A stretch of 64,000 nt of DNA from Prorocentrum cordatum (lineage: Eukaryota > Sar > Dinophyceae > Prorocentrales > Prorocentraceae). This document shows positions 31,030 through 40,690 of this stretch, in pieces. Where the stretch lies: the NCBI GenBank assembly GCA_963575745.1, contig CAUYUJ010014557.1:3515-67514 (forward strand), in the 5' to 3' direction. Every line of letters starts with the position of its first letter. The first letter of the stretch is position 1. The notes beneath the pieces are model-generated. The model searched no databases, was not told where the DNA came from, and worked only from the letters and a program-made list of their open reading frames with translations. The position numbers and the translations under genes are program-made.

Positions 31030-31195
31030 GAGGGGCCTCAGGGGGGTGCGCAGCGACCCCGCATCGCCCACTCATCGCCGTCAGGGGCCCGAGATAGCCC
31101 ACCCCGCCCAGGGCCGTGCGGTTTCGCTGTCGGGGGGCGCAGCGCCGATCTGTCGGCGAGGCATCGCCGATTCCATGTCGATGTTTCGCCCCCTG
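31030..31195 (+). mobile_element. Element F copy 2
   Basis: CAGCGACCCCGCATCGCCCA, CGATCTGTCGGCGAGGCATC and the terminal TTTCGCCCCCTGA match F copy 1 in order. The left end is merged with the preceding repeat. Confidence 0.7.
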
Positions 31196-31197
31196 AG

Positions 31198-31470
31198 CTG
31201 GAGGAGGAGGAGGAGGAGGAGGAGGAGGAGGAGGAGGAGGAGGAGCTGGAGCTGGAGGAGGAGGAGGAGGAGCTGGAGCTGGAGGAGGAGGAGGAGGAGG
31301 AGGAGGAGGAGGAGGAGGAAACGGTTCCCCTCAGTCCCGCCAAGAGGTCGCTTCGAGACCCTCGTCGTCCGCGTCGTCGTCGACGTCGTCGTGGGGTCCG
31401 TCGCGGGCGCGGACGTCTTCGTCGTCGCCGTCGTGGTCGTCGTCGTCGCTGACGTCGGCGCCAGAGGTCG
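31198..31470. repeat. GGA/GAGCTG tract then GTC/CGT triplet array
   Basis: (GGA)n with GAGCTGGAGCTG inserts (31198-31320), then CGTCGTCGTC triplets (31358-31465). Confidence 0.9.
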
Positions 31471-31779
31471 CCTCGAGACCCCTGCTGGTCATCGTCGTCG
31501 TCGTGGAACTCCCCTGACCTCCAACGTCTTGAACATAAGTCGAAACGGCCGCTTCTGTTTGCAGCTTTCAACCTCTAAAACTTGTTTCTGGGCCCTGGGG
31601 CCCTCAGCAAACTGTCTGGGCGAAATGACAGCCGCCGGGAAGGAGTCCAGAGTCGAGTAGCACAGGGGCCCAGATGTCAACATCTTGAAAAGTCAAGCTG
31701 GCTGATTCTTACGCTGGCTTGGCTTCCAGGGACCCCAGGGCCCCAGGGGCTATTTTCGCATTGCGGCTCGATCAATAGG

Positions 31780-32225
31780 TTTGATATACTTCCCTGTGGG
31801 TCGGTATGGTTCCGAGCGGGTCCGTGTGGGTCCGTCTGGGGCCGCCGTGTCCGTGTGTCGGTGCATGTGTGTGTATCTCCGCTCGGTTATGTGGTCGTGT
31901 GTGCCCATGTGTCGCGTTCCGTGCATCCCACCGACGCCGCTTTCGCCAGCGCAGTGACTCTGCCTAGCCGCCGACGCAAAAAGTGTGTGCCCATGTCCGC
32001 GTCTTTTTGGGTCCGTGCGGGTCTTTAGTTCTGTGCGGGTCCGCGTGTGTCCCAGTTCGTATAATTCCGTGTGGATGCCCCTAGTCTCCAGTTATCTGAT
32101 TTCCGGGTCTTTGCGGGTTCGTGGGTTTCCGGATGTGTTTGTGTGTGTGTGGGTCAGAGTTCGTGTGTGTTCTGGTTCCCAGGTCCGCGCAGGCCCGTCT
32201 GCCTTTGAGCCCGCTTGGGTCTGAG
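31780..32225 (+). repeat. Degenerate GGTCCGTGTGGGTC repeat
   Basis: Loose 12-16-bp units (GGGTCCGTGTGGGTCCGT, TCCGTGCGGGTC, TCCGCGTGTGTCCC). 31470-31780 shows nothing recognised. Confidence 0.5.
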
Positions 32226-32247
32226 CGTGCCCGCAGGTGCACCTGTG

Positions 32248-32464
32248 CGGCAGGTTCGTGTCGTCTCGACCGGCGGCGACCCCGCCGGCGGCGCTCCACC
32301 CTGAACGCCGCGGGCGACCCAGAACGAGTAGGAGGAGGAGGAGGAGGAGGAGGAGGAGGCTGAACGATTTGGACGCTTCGGAAACGGCCGATCGTTCTCG
32401 AGGCGGAACGATCCCCCGCGGCGTCGGAAGCCAACGCCGAAGCCGGCACGGCACGAGCCTGCCG
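32248..32464 (+). mobile_element. Element E copy 3 with internal GGA expansion
   Basis: Ends CGGCAGGTTCGTGTCG and GGCACGAGCCTGCCG, flanked by TG on both sides. A (GGA)n run (32329-32358) lies mid-element, where copies 1 and 2 have none. Confidence 0.85.
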
Positions 32465-32612
32465 TGGGCGGGCTCGCTCTGGGTCCGTGTGCGCGCGTGC
32501 GGGTTCGCTCGAGGCGGCCACGTGGGTCTGCGCGGCTCGTACGGGGGTCTGCGCGGTTGCGTCGTGTGTCCGCTCCCGTGTGGGCCCGCCCGGCCCTGGA
32601 GGGCCGGGAGGA

Positions 32613-32806
32613 GGGTCGGGGGCGGAAAAGAGGGGGGTGATGACTGGGGGGGGGGGAGATCATGGCGTGGGCAATGATAGTTCCCCAGATTTCATGGCGC
32701 CTCTTCTTATTTCATTACGCCCCTGGCCCCCCCGCTGGGCCGCGCACATGCCGCCGGTCATGATTTGCACCCCCCCTCTTGGACACCCCCCTCTTGGCCG
32801 CTCCCG
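32613..32806 (+). mobile_element. Element I copy 2
   Basis: CCCCAGATTTCATGGCGCC, CCGCTGGGCCGCGCACATGC and CTCTTGGCCGCTCCCGAG in the same order as copy 1. Confidence 0.8.
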
Positions 32807-32889
32807 AGAGGGGAGCGAGAGAGGAAGGCAGCAGAAGAGGGCCGGGCGAGCAGAGCGAAGCCAGGATGGCATTTGCGATGTTGCAACGC

Positions 32890-33456
32890 ACCCTCCCCTC
32901 TCAAGCTTCTCCTCCTCCTTCCCAGTCCTCCCCCTCCTTCCTCCTCCTCCGTCCTCCTCCGCCTCCTTCCTCCTCCTCATTCCTCCTCCTCACTCCTCCT
33001 ACTCCTCCTCCTCCTCCTCCTCCTCCTCCTCCTCCTCCTCCTCCTCCTCCTCCTCCTCCTCCTCCTCCTCCTCCTCCCCTCCTCCTCCCCCCACCCTCCT
33101 CCTCCTCCTCTCCTCCTCCTCCTCCTCTCCTCCTTCCCCCTCCCCCTCCTCCTCCCTCTCTCCCATCCTCCTCCTCCTCCTCTCCTCCTCCTCTCCTCCT
33201 CCTCCTCCTCCTCCTCCTCCTCCTCCTCCTCCTTCCCATCCTCCTCCTCCTCCTCCCTCCTCACTCTCCTCCTCTACTCCTCTCCTCCTCCTCCTCCTCC
33301 TCCTCCTCCTCCTCCTCCTCCTCCTCCCTACTCCTCCTCCTCTCTCCTCCGCCTCCTCCTCAGTCCTCCTCCTCTCCTCCTCCTCCTCCTCCTCCTCCTC
33401 CTCCTCCTCATCCTCCCCTCCTCCTCCTCCTCCTCCTCCTCCTCCTCCTCCTCCCT
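32890..33456. repeat. Long TCC tract (about 560 bases)
   Basis: Nearly pure (TCC)n with CTCC slips. Poly-Ser/Pro/Leu read-through frames join it to the downstream LINE piece, but that fusion is not a real protein. Confidence 0.97.
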
Positions 33457-34337
33457 CGGTGCACCAGAGCGCCGAGGTCTCACGTAAGGAAATGTACTCA
33501 GGAGTTTCAGTACGGGCCAGGACCCAGAGCTGTTTTGCGTCCCTCGAGATAGGGAAAGTCAAGGCCCGCCAGGACCTATCTTCCCTGGTGGTCGGCTCGA
33601 GGGACTGGTTTGTTGCCAAAGGTAATGACTGGGCGGACAAGGTGGCCAAACAAGCGGCCGCCAGAATCCCCGCCCCGTCACAGAGAGAAATCGAGCATTA
33701 TAAAGAATGTCGCAGCCGAGTCCAGAGGCTGGTTAAGTATGCTGCAGAGGCGCTCTCCTTGTGGGCCCCACTCGCTCCGAAGTCGGGCAAGAAGGCCTAT
33801 GAGAAGCCCACCCAGAGTTTCAATCCCCCAGTTGGGGCAGCGGGAGCAGTCAACCAGTGGACTGCGCCACCCCCGCCCCCTGGGGGTCGTCCTCGGCGTG
33901 CTCGTGCGTGCCGTAACCCCCAGGGCGTGGCGAGACATCAGTGGGCATGGCTTAATAATCATTGGCTGTGCCTCGCCTGTCACACCCGCGCCCGCACGGA
34001 CAGCACTCGCAAGACCCGCTTGCGAGAAGCATGCCCAGGCAATTCAGTCAGGTTGTCAATGTTAATTAGGGACCCCCAGAAGCACCAATTAATGATTTGT
34101 GATTACCTTGATGTTGAGTCCTTCTTAGTCGTTTGTAAGAGGTGCGGCCGCTACAGCGAAAGCAACCTCAAAGGACTCAAAGGTGAATGCAAGGAGCGCT
34201 TCCAAAGCAGGTTCTCCCAAGGTGCGTGGTCCCTCCTGGCAAGCGGCCGTCATCCCAAGAGCAGCATGAAGGCCCGTCCCCGACTTTCCCTGCCCATCCC
34301 TGCGGCCCAGCTCCTCAAGGAAGGAGGGGCGACGTAG
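33456..34337 (+). pseudogene. LINE 3' fragment: RNase H end and zinc-knuckle-like tail
   Basis: A single open frame runs from the end of the TCC tract to a stop at 34337. WFVAKGNDWADKVAKQAA (about 33609-33660) matches the last catalytic Asp helix of RNase H domains in non-LTR elements. The C-terminal part has paired cysteines, WLNNHWLCLACHTRARTD and then VVCKRCGRYSESNLKGLKGE, as in the metal-binding tails of these elements. Reverse transcriptase and the rest of RNase H are missing, replaced on the left by the TCC tract. It is therefore a 5'-truncated copy, the usual outcome of target-primed insertion. The frame is uninterrupted, so it is relatively young. Confidence 0.75.
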
Positions 34338-34384
34338 GGAAGAAAGCCAGCGTAAGAGGAGAGCGGATGTAACCCCCAGGTTTC

Positions 34385-34408
34385 GGTTAGGGTCGGGTCG
34401 GCCTAACC
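34385..34408 (+). other. Hairpin just after the LINE fragment
   Basis: Arms GGTTAGG and CCTAACC around a 10-base loop, about 50 bases past the stop codon. It could be a 3' recognition structure of the LINE. The GGTTAGGG resemblance to telomere repeats is not tandem. Confidence 0.5.
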
Positions 34409-34437
34409 CTAGCCTCCCTCATTAGCATGTGATGGTC

Positions 34438-34620
34438 TTCTTCCTCCTCCTCCTCCTCCTCCTCCTCCTCCTCCTCCTCCTCCTCCTCCTCCTCCTCCTC
34501 CCCCTCCCCCTTCTCCTCCTCCTCCTCCTCCTCCTCTTCCCCCTCCCCCTCCTCCTCCTCATGCCTCCTCACAGGTCCTTACAGGCTTCCCCTGCTGACG
34601 CAAAAAAAAAAAAAAAAAAA
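34438..34620. repeat. TCC tract followed by A-run
   Basis: (TCC)n to 34565, then 20 A residues at 34601-34620. Confidence 0.95.
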
Positions 34621-34744
34621 CTTGTGGGCCTGCCGCTCGGGCGAGAGAGCCCGGCTTTTTGGAAGAAGGGGCCCCGCGGCGTCTTCCTACACAGAGTCAT
34701 GGGGAATTCGACGAGGCAGGGTCATAAGATTCTACGATGTGTCC

Positions 34745-34880
34745 TCCCATTCCTGCTCCTCCTCCTCCTCCTCCTCTCCTCCTCCTCCTCCTCCTCCTCC
34801 TCCTCCTCCTCCCTCCCTCCTCCTGACTCCTCCTCCTCCTCCTCCTCCTCCTCCTTCTTCCTCCTCCTCCTCCAGCGAGA
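34745..34880. repeat. TCC tract
   Basis: About 130 bases of (TCC)n. Confidence 0.95.
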
Positions 34881-35059
34881 GAGAGACCCGCTTTCGAAAA
34901 GGATCCGCCCGCCGGCATCCGTGTAAACGCTCTTGTCCATGAGTTGGAACGGTTTTTCCGACGAGAGCCACAGGTTGAAGAGGGCCCGTTCTCCCGCCGA
35001 GCAGTTGGTGCACGTATGACTTTAACCTTCGGATCGCTAGATCAAAGAACACCTCATAC

Positions 35060-35465
35060 GACACCTGCCTTGTAACTGTTAGCGCTGAGGTGAGAGCCCC
35101 ATCTTGAAAACAGATCGCCTTCCATGTTCGAAGCTGCTGTGGGCTTTGAAAAAAATGTCAGCGGCGCTGAGGCGCGAGCCGCATTGTGAAAACGACCTCC
35201 TCCCCCACCCTCGTAGCAGCTGCGCACTTTTAGGACGCATGTGCGCGGCGCTCTGGCGAGGGCCCCACTCCGAAAAACGCCCCCCACACTCTCGTGTGTT
35301 TTCTGCGAGCACATATATAGAACCAAATGTGCACGCGGCGCCACGGCGAGAGCTCCGCTTTTTGAAAGCAGCCCTCCCTCCACATCGCGCAGCTGTCCAG
35401 TACGCCGAGCCTCAGGACCGCGAAGGGTGCGAAGGTAGTAGGCGAAACGCCTGGCGCGTCTAGGA
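35060..35465. repeat. Degenerate GCGGCGCTGAGGCGCGAGCC repeat
   Basis: Units of about 75-100 bases share GGCGCT(G/C)(A/T)GGCGAG followed by a GAAAA block (35085, 35160, 35245, 35335). Weak relatives occur near 45100. It is a decayed array, not a recognised gene. Confidence 0.5.
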
Positions 35466-35504
35466 GCGCGACGGGGAGGAGCCGTCTGCATGTGAGGAAG
35501 AGGG

Positions 35505-35592
35505 GGTGGAGAGGGAGGAGGAGGAGGAGGAGGAGGAGGAGGAGGAGGAGGAGGAGGAGGAGGAGGAGGAGGAGGAGGAGGAGGAGGAGGAG
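35505..35592. repeat. GGA tract
   Basis: (GGA)n of about 85 bases. Confidence 0.95.
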
Positions 35593-35737
35593 AGGGAGCC
35601 AGAGGAAGGGGGACGAGGGAAGGGACGGAGGAGGCACAGGAGGAGCGCAGAAGCCGAGTCGCTGCCGATCCCAGACACCGGACGTCCTGATGTTTGCAAC
35701 ACGCTGTCTCCAGAGGTCCCCATACTTTCCCCAGGGT

Positions 35738-35975
35738 TATGATGCTCCAACCTAATTTTGTCACCAGGAAAAATTTCGAGCGCCCAAAAAAGTACCAAAA
35801 CTCAAGGGTTTTCACGTGTCGGGCCCTGGGAGACACTCGCCCGACACTGTTTTGACACTGCTTCGACACTCTTTTGACATTTTTCCGGGTGTTCGAAATT
35901 ATTTCTGGGATGCGGTCCGTAAGTAGGACGGGAACAACATAACCCCAGGGCCAATTTTTTATCCCGGGTCGTGTT
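35738..35975 (+). mobile_element. Repeat O copy 1
   Basis: TGATGCTCCAACCTAATTTT, then GAGCGCCCAAAA, GTACCAAAA and GGGTTTTCACGTGTCGGGCC, then CGACACTGTTTTGACACTG, recur in order at 46104-46325. The AT-richer interior stands out. Confidence 0.75.
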
Positions 35976-36044
35976 TGACGGCCCCGTGGACGGGTCAGGG
36001 CCCCCAGAGGCTGCAACTTGGGAAAGCAACCCGTCGTGAACAGT

Positions 36045-36226
36045 TCGGGACACTTGCATGCTTGGCAGGGAATCGCTCACTGCGAATGTTGCCGGGCGGC
36101 CGTCAGGACCTGGGCCAAGTCGGCGCTCTTCGTGACCACGCCGGCGGCGCTGGCGGCCCGCTGCTGCGACCGCCTGCTCGGCCTGGCGGGCTGGGGCGCC
36201 CCGCTGTGCCCGGCGGCCCTCAAGGA
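36045..36226 (+). CDS. Possible exon with hydrophobic segment, ending at element C
   Basis: The open segment reads WQGIAHCECCRAAVRTWAKS, then ALFVTTPAALAARCCDRLLG and LAGWGAPLCPAALKD. It has balanced composition and a likely membrane-helix stretch. A possible 3' splice site (GCTTGGCAG) precedes GGAATCGC at 36070. Element C inserts right after the codon for Lys-Asp, and protein-like sequence resumes after it (KGPGPRAPSRR), so C may act as an intron here. The family is not recognised. Confidence 0.35.
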
Positions 36227-36427
36227 CCAGGAGGGGGAAAAAAACACCAGGAGGGGGAAACAGAAAACAAAAAAAAAAAAAAACAATTCATCGTCGACTC
36301 CCCAGAAGGTACAGGGAAAGATGGGAAGTGGGGAGGGGGGGAGACAGAAGCCCCGGACATGCGGGAGAATACTATGGGGAATCCTGTTACTTGTGTCTAT
36401 TGATTTGTGTGTCCCAGGGCCCCCTCA
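36227..36427 (+). mobile_element. Element C copy 3
   Basis: Starts CCAGGAGGGGGAAAAAAACA with a duplicated CAGGAGGGGGAAA and an A-run, and ends GTCCCAGGGCCCCCTCA. Flanks AAGGA and AAGGG match 4 of 5. Confidence 0.85.
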
Positions 36428-36536
36428 AAGGGCCCGGGGCCCCGCGCACCCAGCAGGCGGCAGAGCTCTGGCGTCGAGGATGAGTCGAGGAAGGCGGCGT
36501 CTGTCTGCAGCCCCTCGGGTCGGCAGCATCTCACGG

Positions 36537-36800
36537 GACTTGGGACGGGTAGGTGTGCTGCAGCATCGTTGATGTAACCTTGGCTTATGTCGGACCTCCC
36601 TCCTCCCTCCCTCCCTCCCTCCCTCCGTCCCTCCGCCTCTCCCTCCCTCCCTCCCTTTCTCCCTCCCTCCCTCCTTCTCCCTCCTTATCTCCTCCCCTCC
36701 TCCTCCTTCGCTCCCTCCTCCCTCCCCTCCTCCCTCCTCCTCTCCCCCCCTCCCTCCTCCTCCCTCCCCCCTCCTTCATCCCTCCTCCCTCTTCCCGCCT
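36537..36800 (+). repeat. Repeat T copy 1 and CCCT tract
   Basis: GGTGTGCTGCAGCATCGTTG then ATGTAACCTT leads into (CCCT)n/(CCT)n. The same head and tract occur at 39350-39470. Confidence 0.85.
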
Positions 36801-36806
36801 GAAGAA

Positions 36807-36998
36807 TCAGGAGGGAAGAGGGAGGAGGGACAAACTGGCACAAACACAAATAAACGCTGATGTTCGTGGAACCTGATGGGGAACTATCGGAAATGTTGGG
36901 GAGGAGGGGAATACACGACACAGAATGTTGGAAAATATTGGAAATCCTGAAGCTTGTGTCTAATCGTGTGTGTATGTGTCTCCTTGGACCCCTCTATA
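36807..36998 (+). mobile_element. Diverged element C
   Basis: TCAGGAGGGAAGAGG, CACAAACACAAATAAACG, TGTTGGAAAATATTGGAAAT and CTCCTTGGACCCCTCTA follow the C plan with many substitutions. 37000-37450 shows no recognised gene. Confidence 0.6.
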
Positions 36999-37454
36999 GA
37001 AAGAGTCTTTCTGCAGCCACCGGCCTGATAAGATTTGGGGGTACTTCCTATCAGCCGTCATTTGGTGTTCCCTTTCCTCTCCTCCTATCTCTTCCTTCTC
37101 CCTCCCACCCCAAGTTTGTGCTTGAGTGTCAAGCGTCGGCCGTCCAGACCGGTACGGCGTGTGCTTACCGAAGTACTGCCCCGAGGGATACATACGGTTG
37201 GTCTTCAGATTGCCCTCCCCGCCATTGTTCTGAGTGCGCACTTCCAGACGATGCGGGTTTGGCGGTCGATAGAGCGTTTGATGATGCACGGTGGTGGACA
37301 AAATCCAACGTCAGAGTCGAGGATGGACGAGGATCAAGGCATGCTTGTTGGAGGCGGCCCGGGATTCGGAACTGGCTGGGAACTTAGAAAATCGGTCAGG
37401 AGGGGGGGCATGAGGCCAAATCCATTCAAACTCGGTCCCTGGACCCCTCCGAGG

Positions 37455-37735
37455 GCCCTTCTGGTGCAGCATGTCATCCGGGATCAGTGCTTGTTGGGCA
37501 GTCTTGGGGCCCTCTTGGGGACCTCTTCGGCCGTTTGGGGGCATCGTTTGGGGCCCCTTGGGCCCTTCTGGAGCGCCGGAGGCTTGAAAAGTCGAAGACC
37601 CACAAATGATCGAAGAACCTGACGGAAATCATGCTGGCCCCCCGGGGCCTTCGTGGGAAGGTTCATGGGGGCTCTCACGGGGCTCCTCGAACGCTTCTTG
37701 GGCCGTCTTGAAGCCATCTTAGGCGTATTGGATCG
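37455..37735. repeat. Repeat U copy 3
   Basis: CTTGGGGCCCTCTTGGGGAC and TTGGGGCCCCTTGGGCCCTT-like degenerate units as in the other U arrays. Confidence 0.55.
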
Positions 37736-37754
37736 ATAATGCGCGCGCACACAT

Positions 37755-37910
37755 CTATAGTTACACATATATTATATGTATACATATATATATATATGAA
37801 TATATATATATATATATACACACAAATGTATACCGATCTGTATATATGTGTGTGTTCGTAGCATGTGTGTACAAGTATGTACGCATTTGTAGATATGCAT
37901 AGATGTTTCC
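37755..37910. repeat. AT-rich (TA)n / TATG microsatellite
   Basis: ATATATATGT and TGTATATATGTGTGTG blocks, the most AT-rich stretch of the window. Confidence 0.9.
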
Positions 37911-38029
37911 CTCCCTGTGCTCCTCCGCTCGCCCCTGCTCGAACACGGCTTGCCGAAGCCGCGACCCTGTTCGGCCCATGGCCGCGAGGCCCCCCGACCT
38001 CGGCCACCGCCGTCCCGCCCCGGACAAGT

Positions 38030-38290
38030 CGTGTTCCGAGGGCCTCGGGAGCCTCGAGGCGGGGGTCAATGCAAACGGGGGTCAGCCAGGGCGCCAGATC
38101 CTGCAGGATCCTGCGACGACCCCTTCTGGCTGACCCGGGTTAGCGAGCCGCGAGGTGGCCGCGCCTATTGGCTGACCCGGGTTTGCGAAGACCTGCGTCG
38201 CAGTTTTTCTTTTTCCTGCATTGCAGTTTTTGGTTTCCTGCTGACCTGGGTCTGGATTGACCCGGGTCAGAAGATCCCCAAGGGTCCCGG
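38030..38290 (+). repeat. Repeat Q copy 2
   Basis: GAGCCTCGAGGCGGGGGTCA then ATGCAAACGGGGGTCAGCC and GATCCTGCAGGATCCTGC as in copy 1, followed by GCTGACCCGGGTT repeats. Confidence 0.65.
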
Positions 38291-38306
38291 GCCCGATAGA
38301 CAGTTC

Positions 38307-38734
38307 TCGGGGGTGGACAGACTTTCTCTCAGTGGGCCCCGGAAACGGCAGGGCCGGTTTTTCACCGTTTCCGAAAGATTGCCCCTTGAAAGTGGAAACG
38401 GCCAAAAAACGGCGACCGGAAACAGCAAAAAAACGGCTCCAGGATTGGAACCCGAGCCGGAACCGGTCAAAAAACGGCGACGGAACCGGTAAAAAACGGC
38501 GTCGGAACCGGCAAAAAAACAGCAAAACGGAACCGTTGAAAAAACGGCCCTGTCGTTTCCAGGGCCCACTAAGGGTGACTTCCTACCCCGACACGTCGAT
38601 TAGCGAATTGGCCGTTTTCGGTTCGCGAGAGGGCGTCGCGGCCGCCATTTTTGCGGGTCCAGGTCCGTCGGTTTCGGTCCCAGGCCGTTTTCACTGAAAG
38701 GGGGTTTACGTAAGGGAGGTTTGTCCACCGCCGA
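38307..38734 (+). mobile_element. Element N copy 1 with exact 5-bp TSD, carrying a nested TIR element
   Basis: Begins TCGGGGGTGGACAGAC and ends GTTTGTCCACCGCCGA. AGTTC flanks it exactly (38302-38306, 38735-38739). The N body (CACGTCGATTAGCGAATTG, TTTTCGGTTCGCGAGAGG) is split from its left end by the insert at 38331-38570. Confidence 0.85.
38331..38570 (+). mobile_element. TIR element nested in N, with ACGGC minisatellite inside
   Basis: The ends AGTGGGCCCCGGAAACGGCA and GTCGTTTCCAGGGCCCACT are inverted repeats. The interior is a degenerate CGGAACCGGCAAAAAACGGC array (38395-38545). Only one copy is seen in this window. Confidence 0.75.
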
Positions 38735-38917
38735 AGTTCCCTGCTGCCGAAACGGCGGGGAAATGCTGGCACTGAACAAGAAGCAGACTCAACGTCGAAG
38801 ACCCTGCAGCCTGCCAGGGGATCCCGCAGGCTTCCAGAGGCCCGACGTTGCCACAGATCTCCACAGGCCCCAATCCTGGAGCCTCGATCCTCCTGCTCCT
38901 CCCTCCCTCCCCTCGGG

Positions 38918-39112
38918 GGCGGCAAAGAGGGGGGGGAGGACTAGTAGGGGAGGATATCACGGCGGGGGCCATTCTATTTCCCCAGATTTCCTGGCGCCTC
39001 TTCTTATCTCATATACGTCCCTGGCCCCCCCCCCCGCTGGGCCGCGCACGTGCCGCCAGTCCTGAGTTGCACCCCCCCCGCTCTTGGACCCCCCCCTCTT
39101 GGCCGCTCCCGA
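38918..39112 (+). mobile_element. Element I copy 3
   Basis: CCCCAGATTTCCTGGCGCC, CCGCTGGGCCGCGCACGTGC and CCCTCTTGGCCGCTCCCGA in the I order. Confidence 0.8.
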
Positions 39113-39152
39113 TTCCCCCCGTCCGCGGTTCCTGGAGCCGCCCCCTCTCGGG

Positions 39153-39303
39153 TCGGGCGGAAGGGGGGGGGGGGACTGGGCAAAGGGGGAGGGGCGAATG
39201 CATGCGGCTGGTTTCGCCACCACCGCCCCGCGCCTGTCTCGACACGTGAGCGTCTCCTGCGCCGGGAGGCGCCGGGAAAGCCAGCTGCGTGAGCTGGATT
39301 GGT
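39153..39303 (+). mobile_element. Element H copy, right end missing
   Basis: TCGGGTCGGGCGGAAGGGGG, ATGCATGCGGCTGGTTTCG and GGGAGGCGCCGGGAAAGCCA in H order; the right terminus is lost. Confidence 0.7.
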
Positions 39304-39344
39304 GAACCTCGAAGTAAGCGTGGAGGGAAGTCACGAGCGGGACT

Positions 39345-39470
39345 TGGGGCGGGAAGGTGTGCTGCAACATCGTTGATGTAACCTTTGTTTATTTCGGTCC
39401 TCCCTCCTCCTTCCTCCCTCCTCCTCCCTCCCTCTCTCCCTCCCTCCATCCATCCCTCCCTCACTCCCTG
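39345..39470 (+). repeat. Repeat T copy 2 and CCTC tract
   Basis: GGTGTGCTGCAACATCGTTG then ATGTAACCTT and a (CCTC)n tract, as at 36537. Confidence 0.85.
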
Positions 39471-39699
39471 GCAAAAAGGCCCTGGGGCATCCGAGTGGGT
39501 CCCCACTCCCGTCACCAAGGGGAGCCCCGGGCGTTGGGGTTATGGTCCCGGGTCCCCAGCCATGAAGAGCGTAAGATAATTGTAAAGAGCATGCTTTCGA
39601 GAAAGGCCTGTAGGTGCGGCCTGGCAGGGGCGGCAGGGGGAGGAGAGGCAAACGAAGAGGGCGGGGTGGGCCGGGGGCGGTCGTGGATGACGTCCTGGT

Positions 39700-40205
39700 G
39701 GCCGTGGAAGGCGGCGCGATGGTAGAGTCGTAGTAGCAGTCGGAGTGGCGGTGGTGGCCGCTGGCGCTGTGGCGGTCGCGGCGAGTGTCGCGGTGATTGT
39801 CGCCGTCGTCGAGTTGCGGGGCCCCGGCGCTGGTAGTGGCGGTGGTTGTGGTGGTCGGCGTCAGGGGTGGGTGGGGCTTGAAGGTGGTGATCGTGGTGGA
39901 CGTGCTGGTGACCGCGGTGGCAATCGCGGCAGTCGGGGGCGGACAGAACCCCCAACAGTGACGCGTCGATGGGTGAATTGTCCGTCTTTCGGTTCTCGAG
40001 AGGGCGCCGCGGCCGTTATTTTCCAGGTTTGCGCCCGCCAGGTTTGGGCCTCAGGTCGTTTTCACTAAACCACGTTTTACTAAAGGGAGGTCTGTCCATC
40101 CCCGAGGCAGTAGGAAAGGTGCTGGTCGTGCTGGAGGTGGTACCACTGCTGCTGGCGGTGGTCGTGCTGAGGCTGCTGGTGGTGGGAGCCGCGGAAGCAG
40201 CCAGC
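39700..40205 (+). repeat. Degenerate GTGGTGGTC-type array split by element N
   Basis: GGTGGC/GTCGCGGCG/GGTGCTGGTCGTG-like units on both sides of the N copy at 39933. They encode Val/Ala/Gly-rich frames only. Confidence 0.6.
39933..40105 (+). mobile_element. Element N copy 2 with exact 5-bp TSD
   Basis: Starts TCGGGGGCGGACAGAACC and ends GTCTGTCCATCCCCGA. GGCAG flanks it exactly (39928-39932, 40106-40110). The body has CGTCGATGGGTGAATTGTCC and CACTAAACCACGTTTTACTA. Confidence 0.9.
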
Positions 40206-40690
40206 TGACCCTCAACGCCCCAGGGCGCTCAGGATCCTCTCCGCGCGTTCGTGTTGGAGGGTGCGTGAGATGTCCCGCCAGATCCGACTCAGGAGCTCAG
40301 AGCGGTCGGCGTAATTACAAGAGGCACCGTAGCTCCGAACGAAGCTCACTGCCTCGTCGGACGGCCGCCCCGGGTCTCGAAGACCATCGGGACTAGATCG
40401 AGGCCCTCCCGTGGGGGTAGCGGTCGCGTTTATCCTCGACCATTTGGGCTGCTGCGAGCCCATCTCGTTTCGTTATGGCGTGCTTGCGTGGGGCATAGGT
40501 AGAGTGTACGCAGGTCACCGCCCAATCGACGAAGATGGGTCGGCCAGTGCTGGGGTCGTGCGCCTGGTTGTTCAACTTTGCCTCCTGAGGGACCCCAGTC
40601 CGGGGATTACGACAGTCCCACGTCGGCACCCGTTGTTCCGTCGGCGCAGCATGACCCGTGATATCTTGATGCATAGTTGCATGTCTCCTC
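40205..40690 (-). pseudogene. Retroelement polyprotein C-terminus (frameshifted)
   Basis: On the minus strand three frames in succession read: DPSTGRPIFVDWAVTC, then HSTYAPRKHAITKRDGLAAA and MVEDKRDRYPH (about 40610-40400); VPMVFETRGGRP (about 40390); and SDEAVSFVRSYGA with ISRTLQHERAERILSALGR (40350-40212). This layout resembles the C-terminal domain after the reverse transcriptase in many non-LTR elements: an Asp-containing strand, a Lys-rich helix, PMVFET and then a helix bundle. The catalytic domain itself is absent. Two frameshifts make it non-functional. Confidence 0.6.

Noticed and set aside
32487-33455. N-terminal 320 codons of the open frame that runs into the LINE fragment
   Set aside because: Read-through of element I and the TCC tract; only the part after 33456 resembles protein.
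34385-34410. GGTTAGGG / CCTAACCCT as telomere repeat
   Set aside because: Only one unit on each side of a small hairpin; no tandem array.
37755-37910. AT-rich stretch as origin or promoter
   Set aside because: Simple TA/TATG microsatellite with no associated gene or motif; no basis for a functional call.
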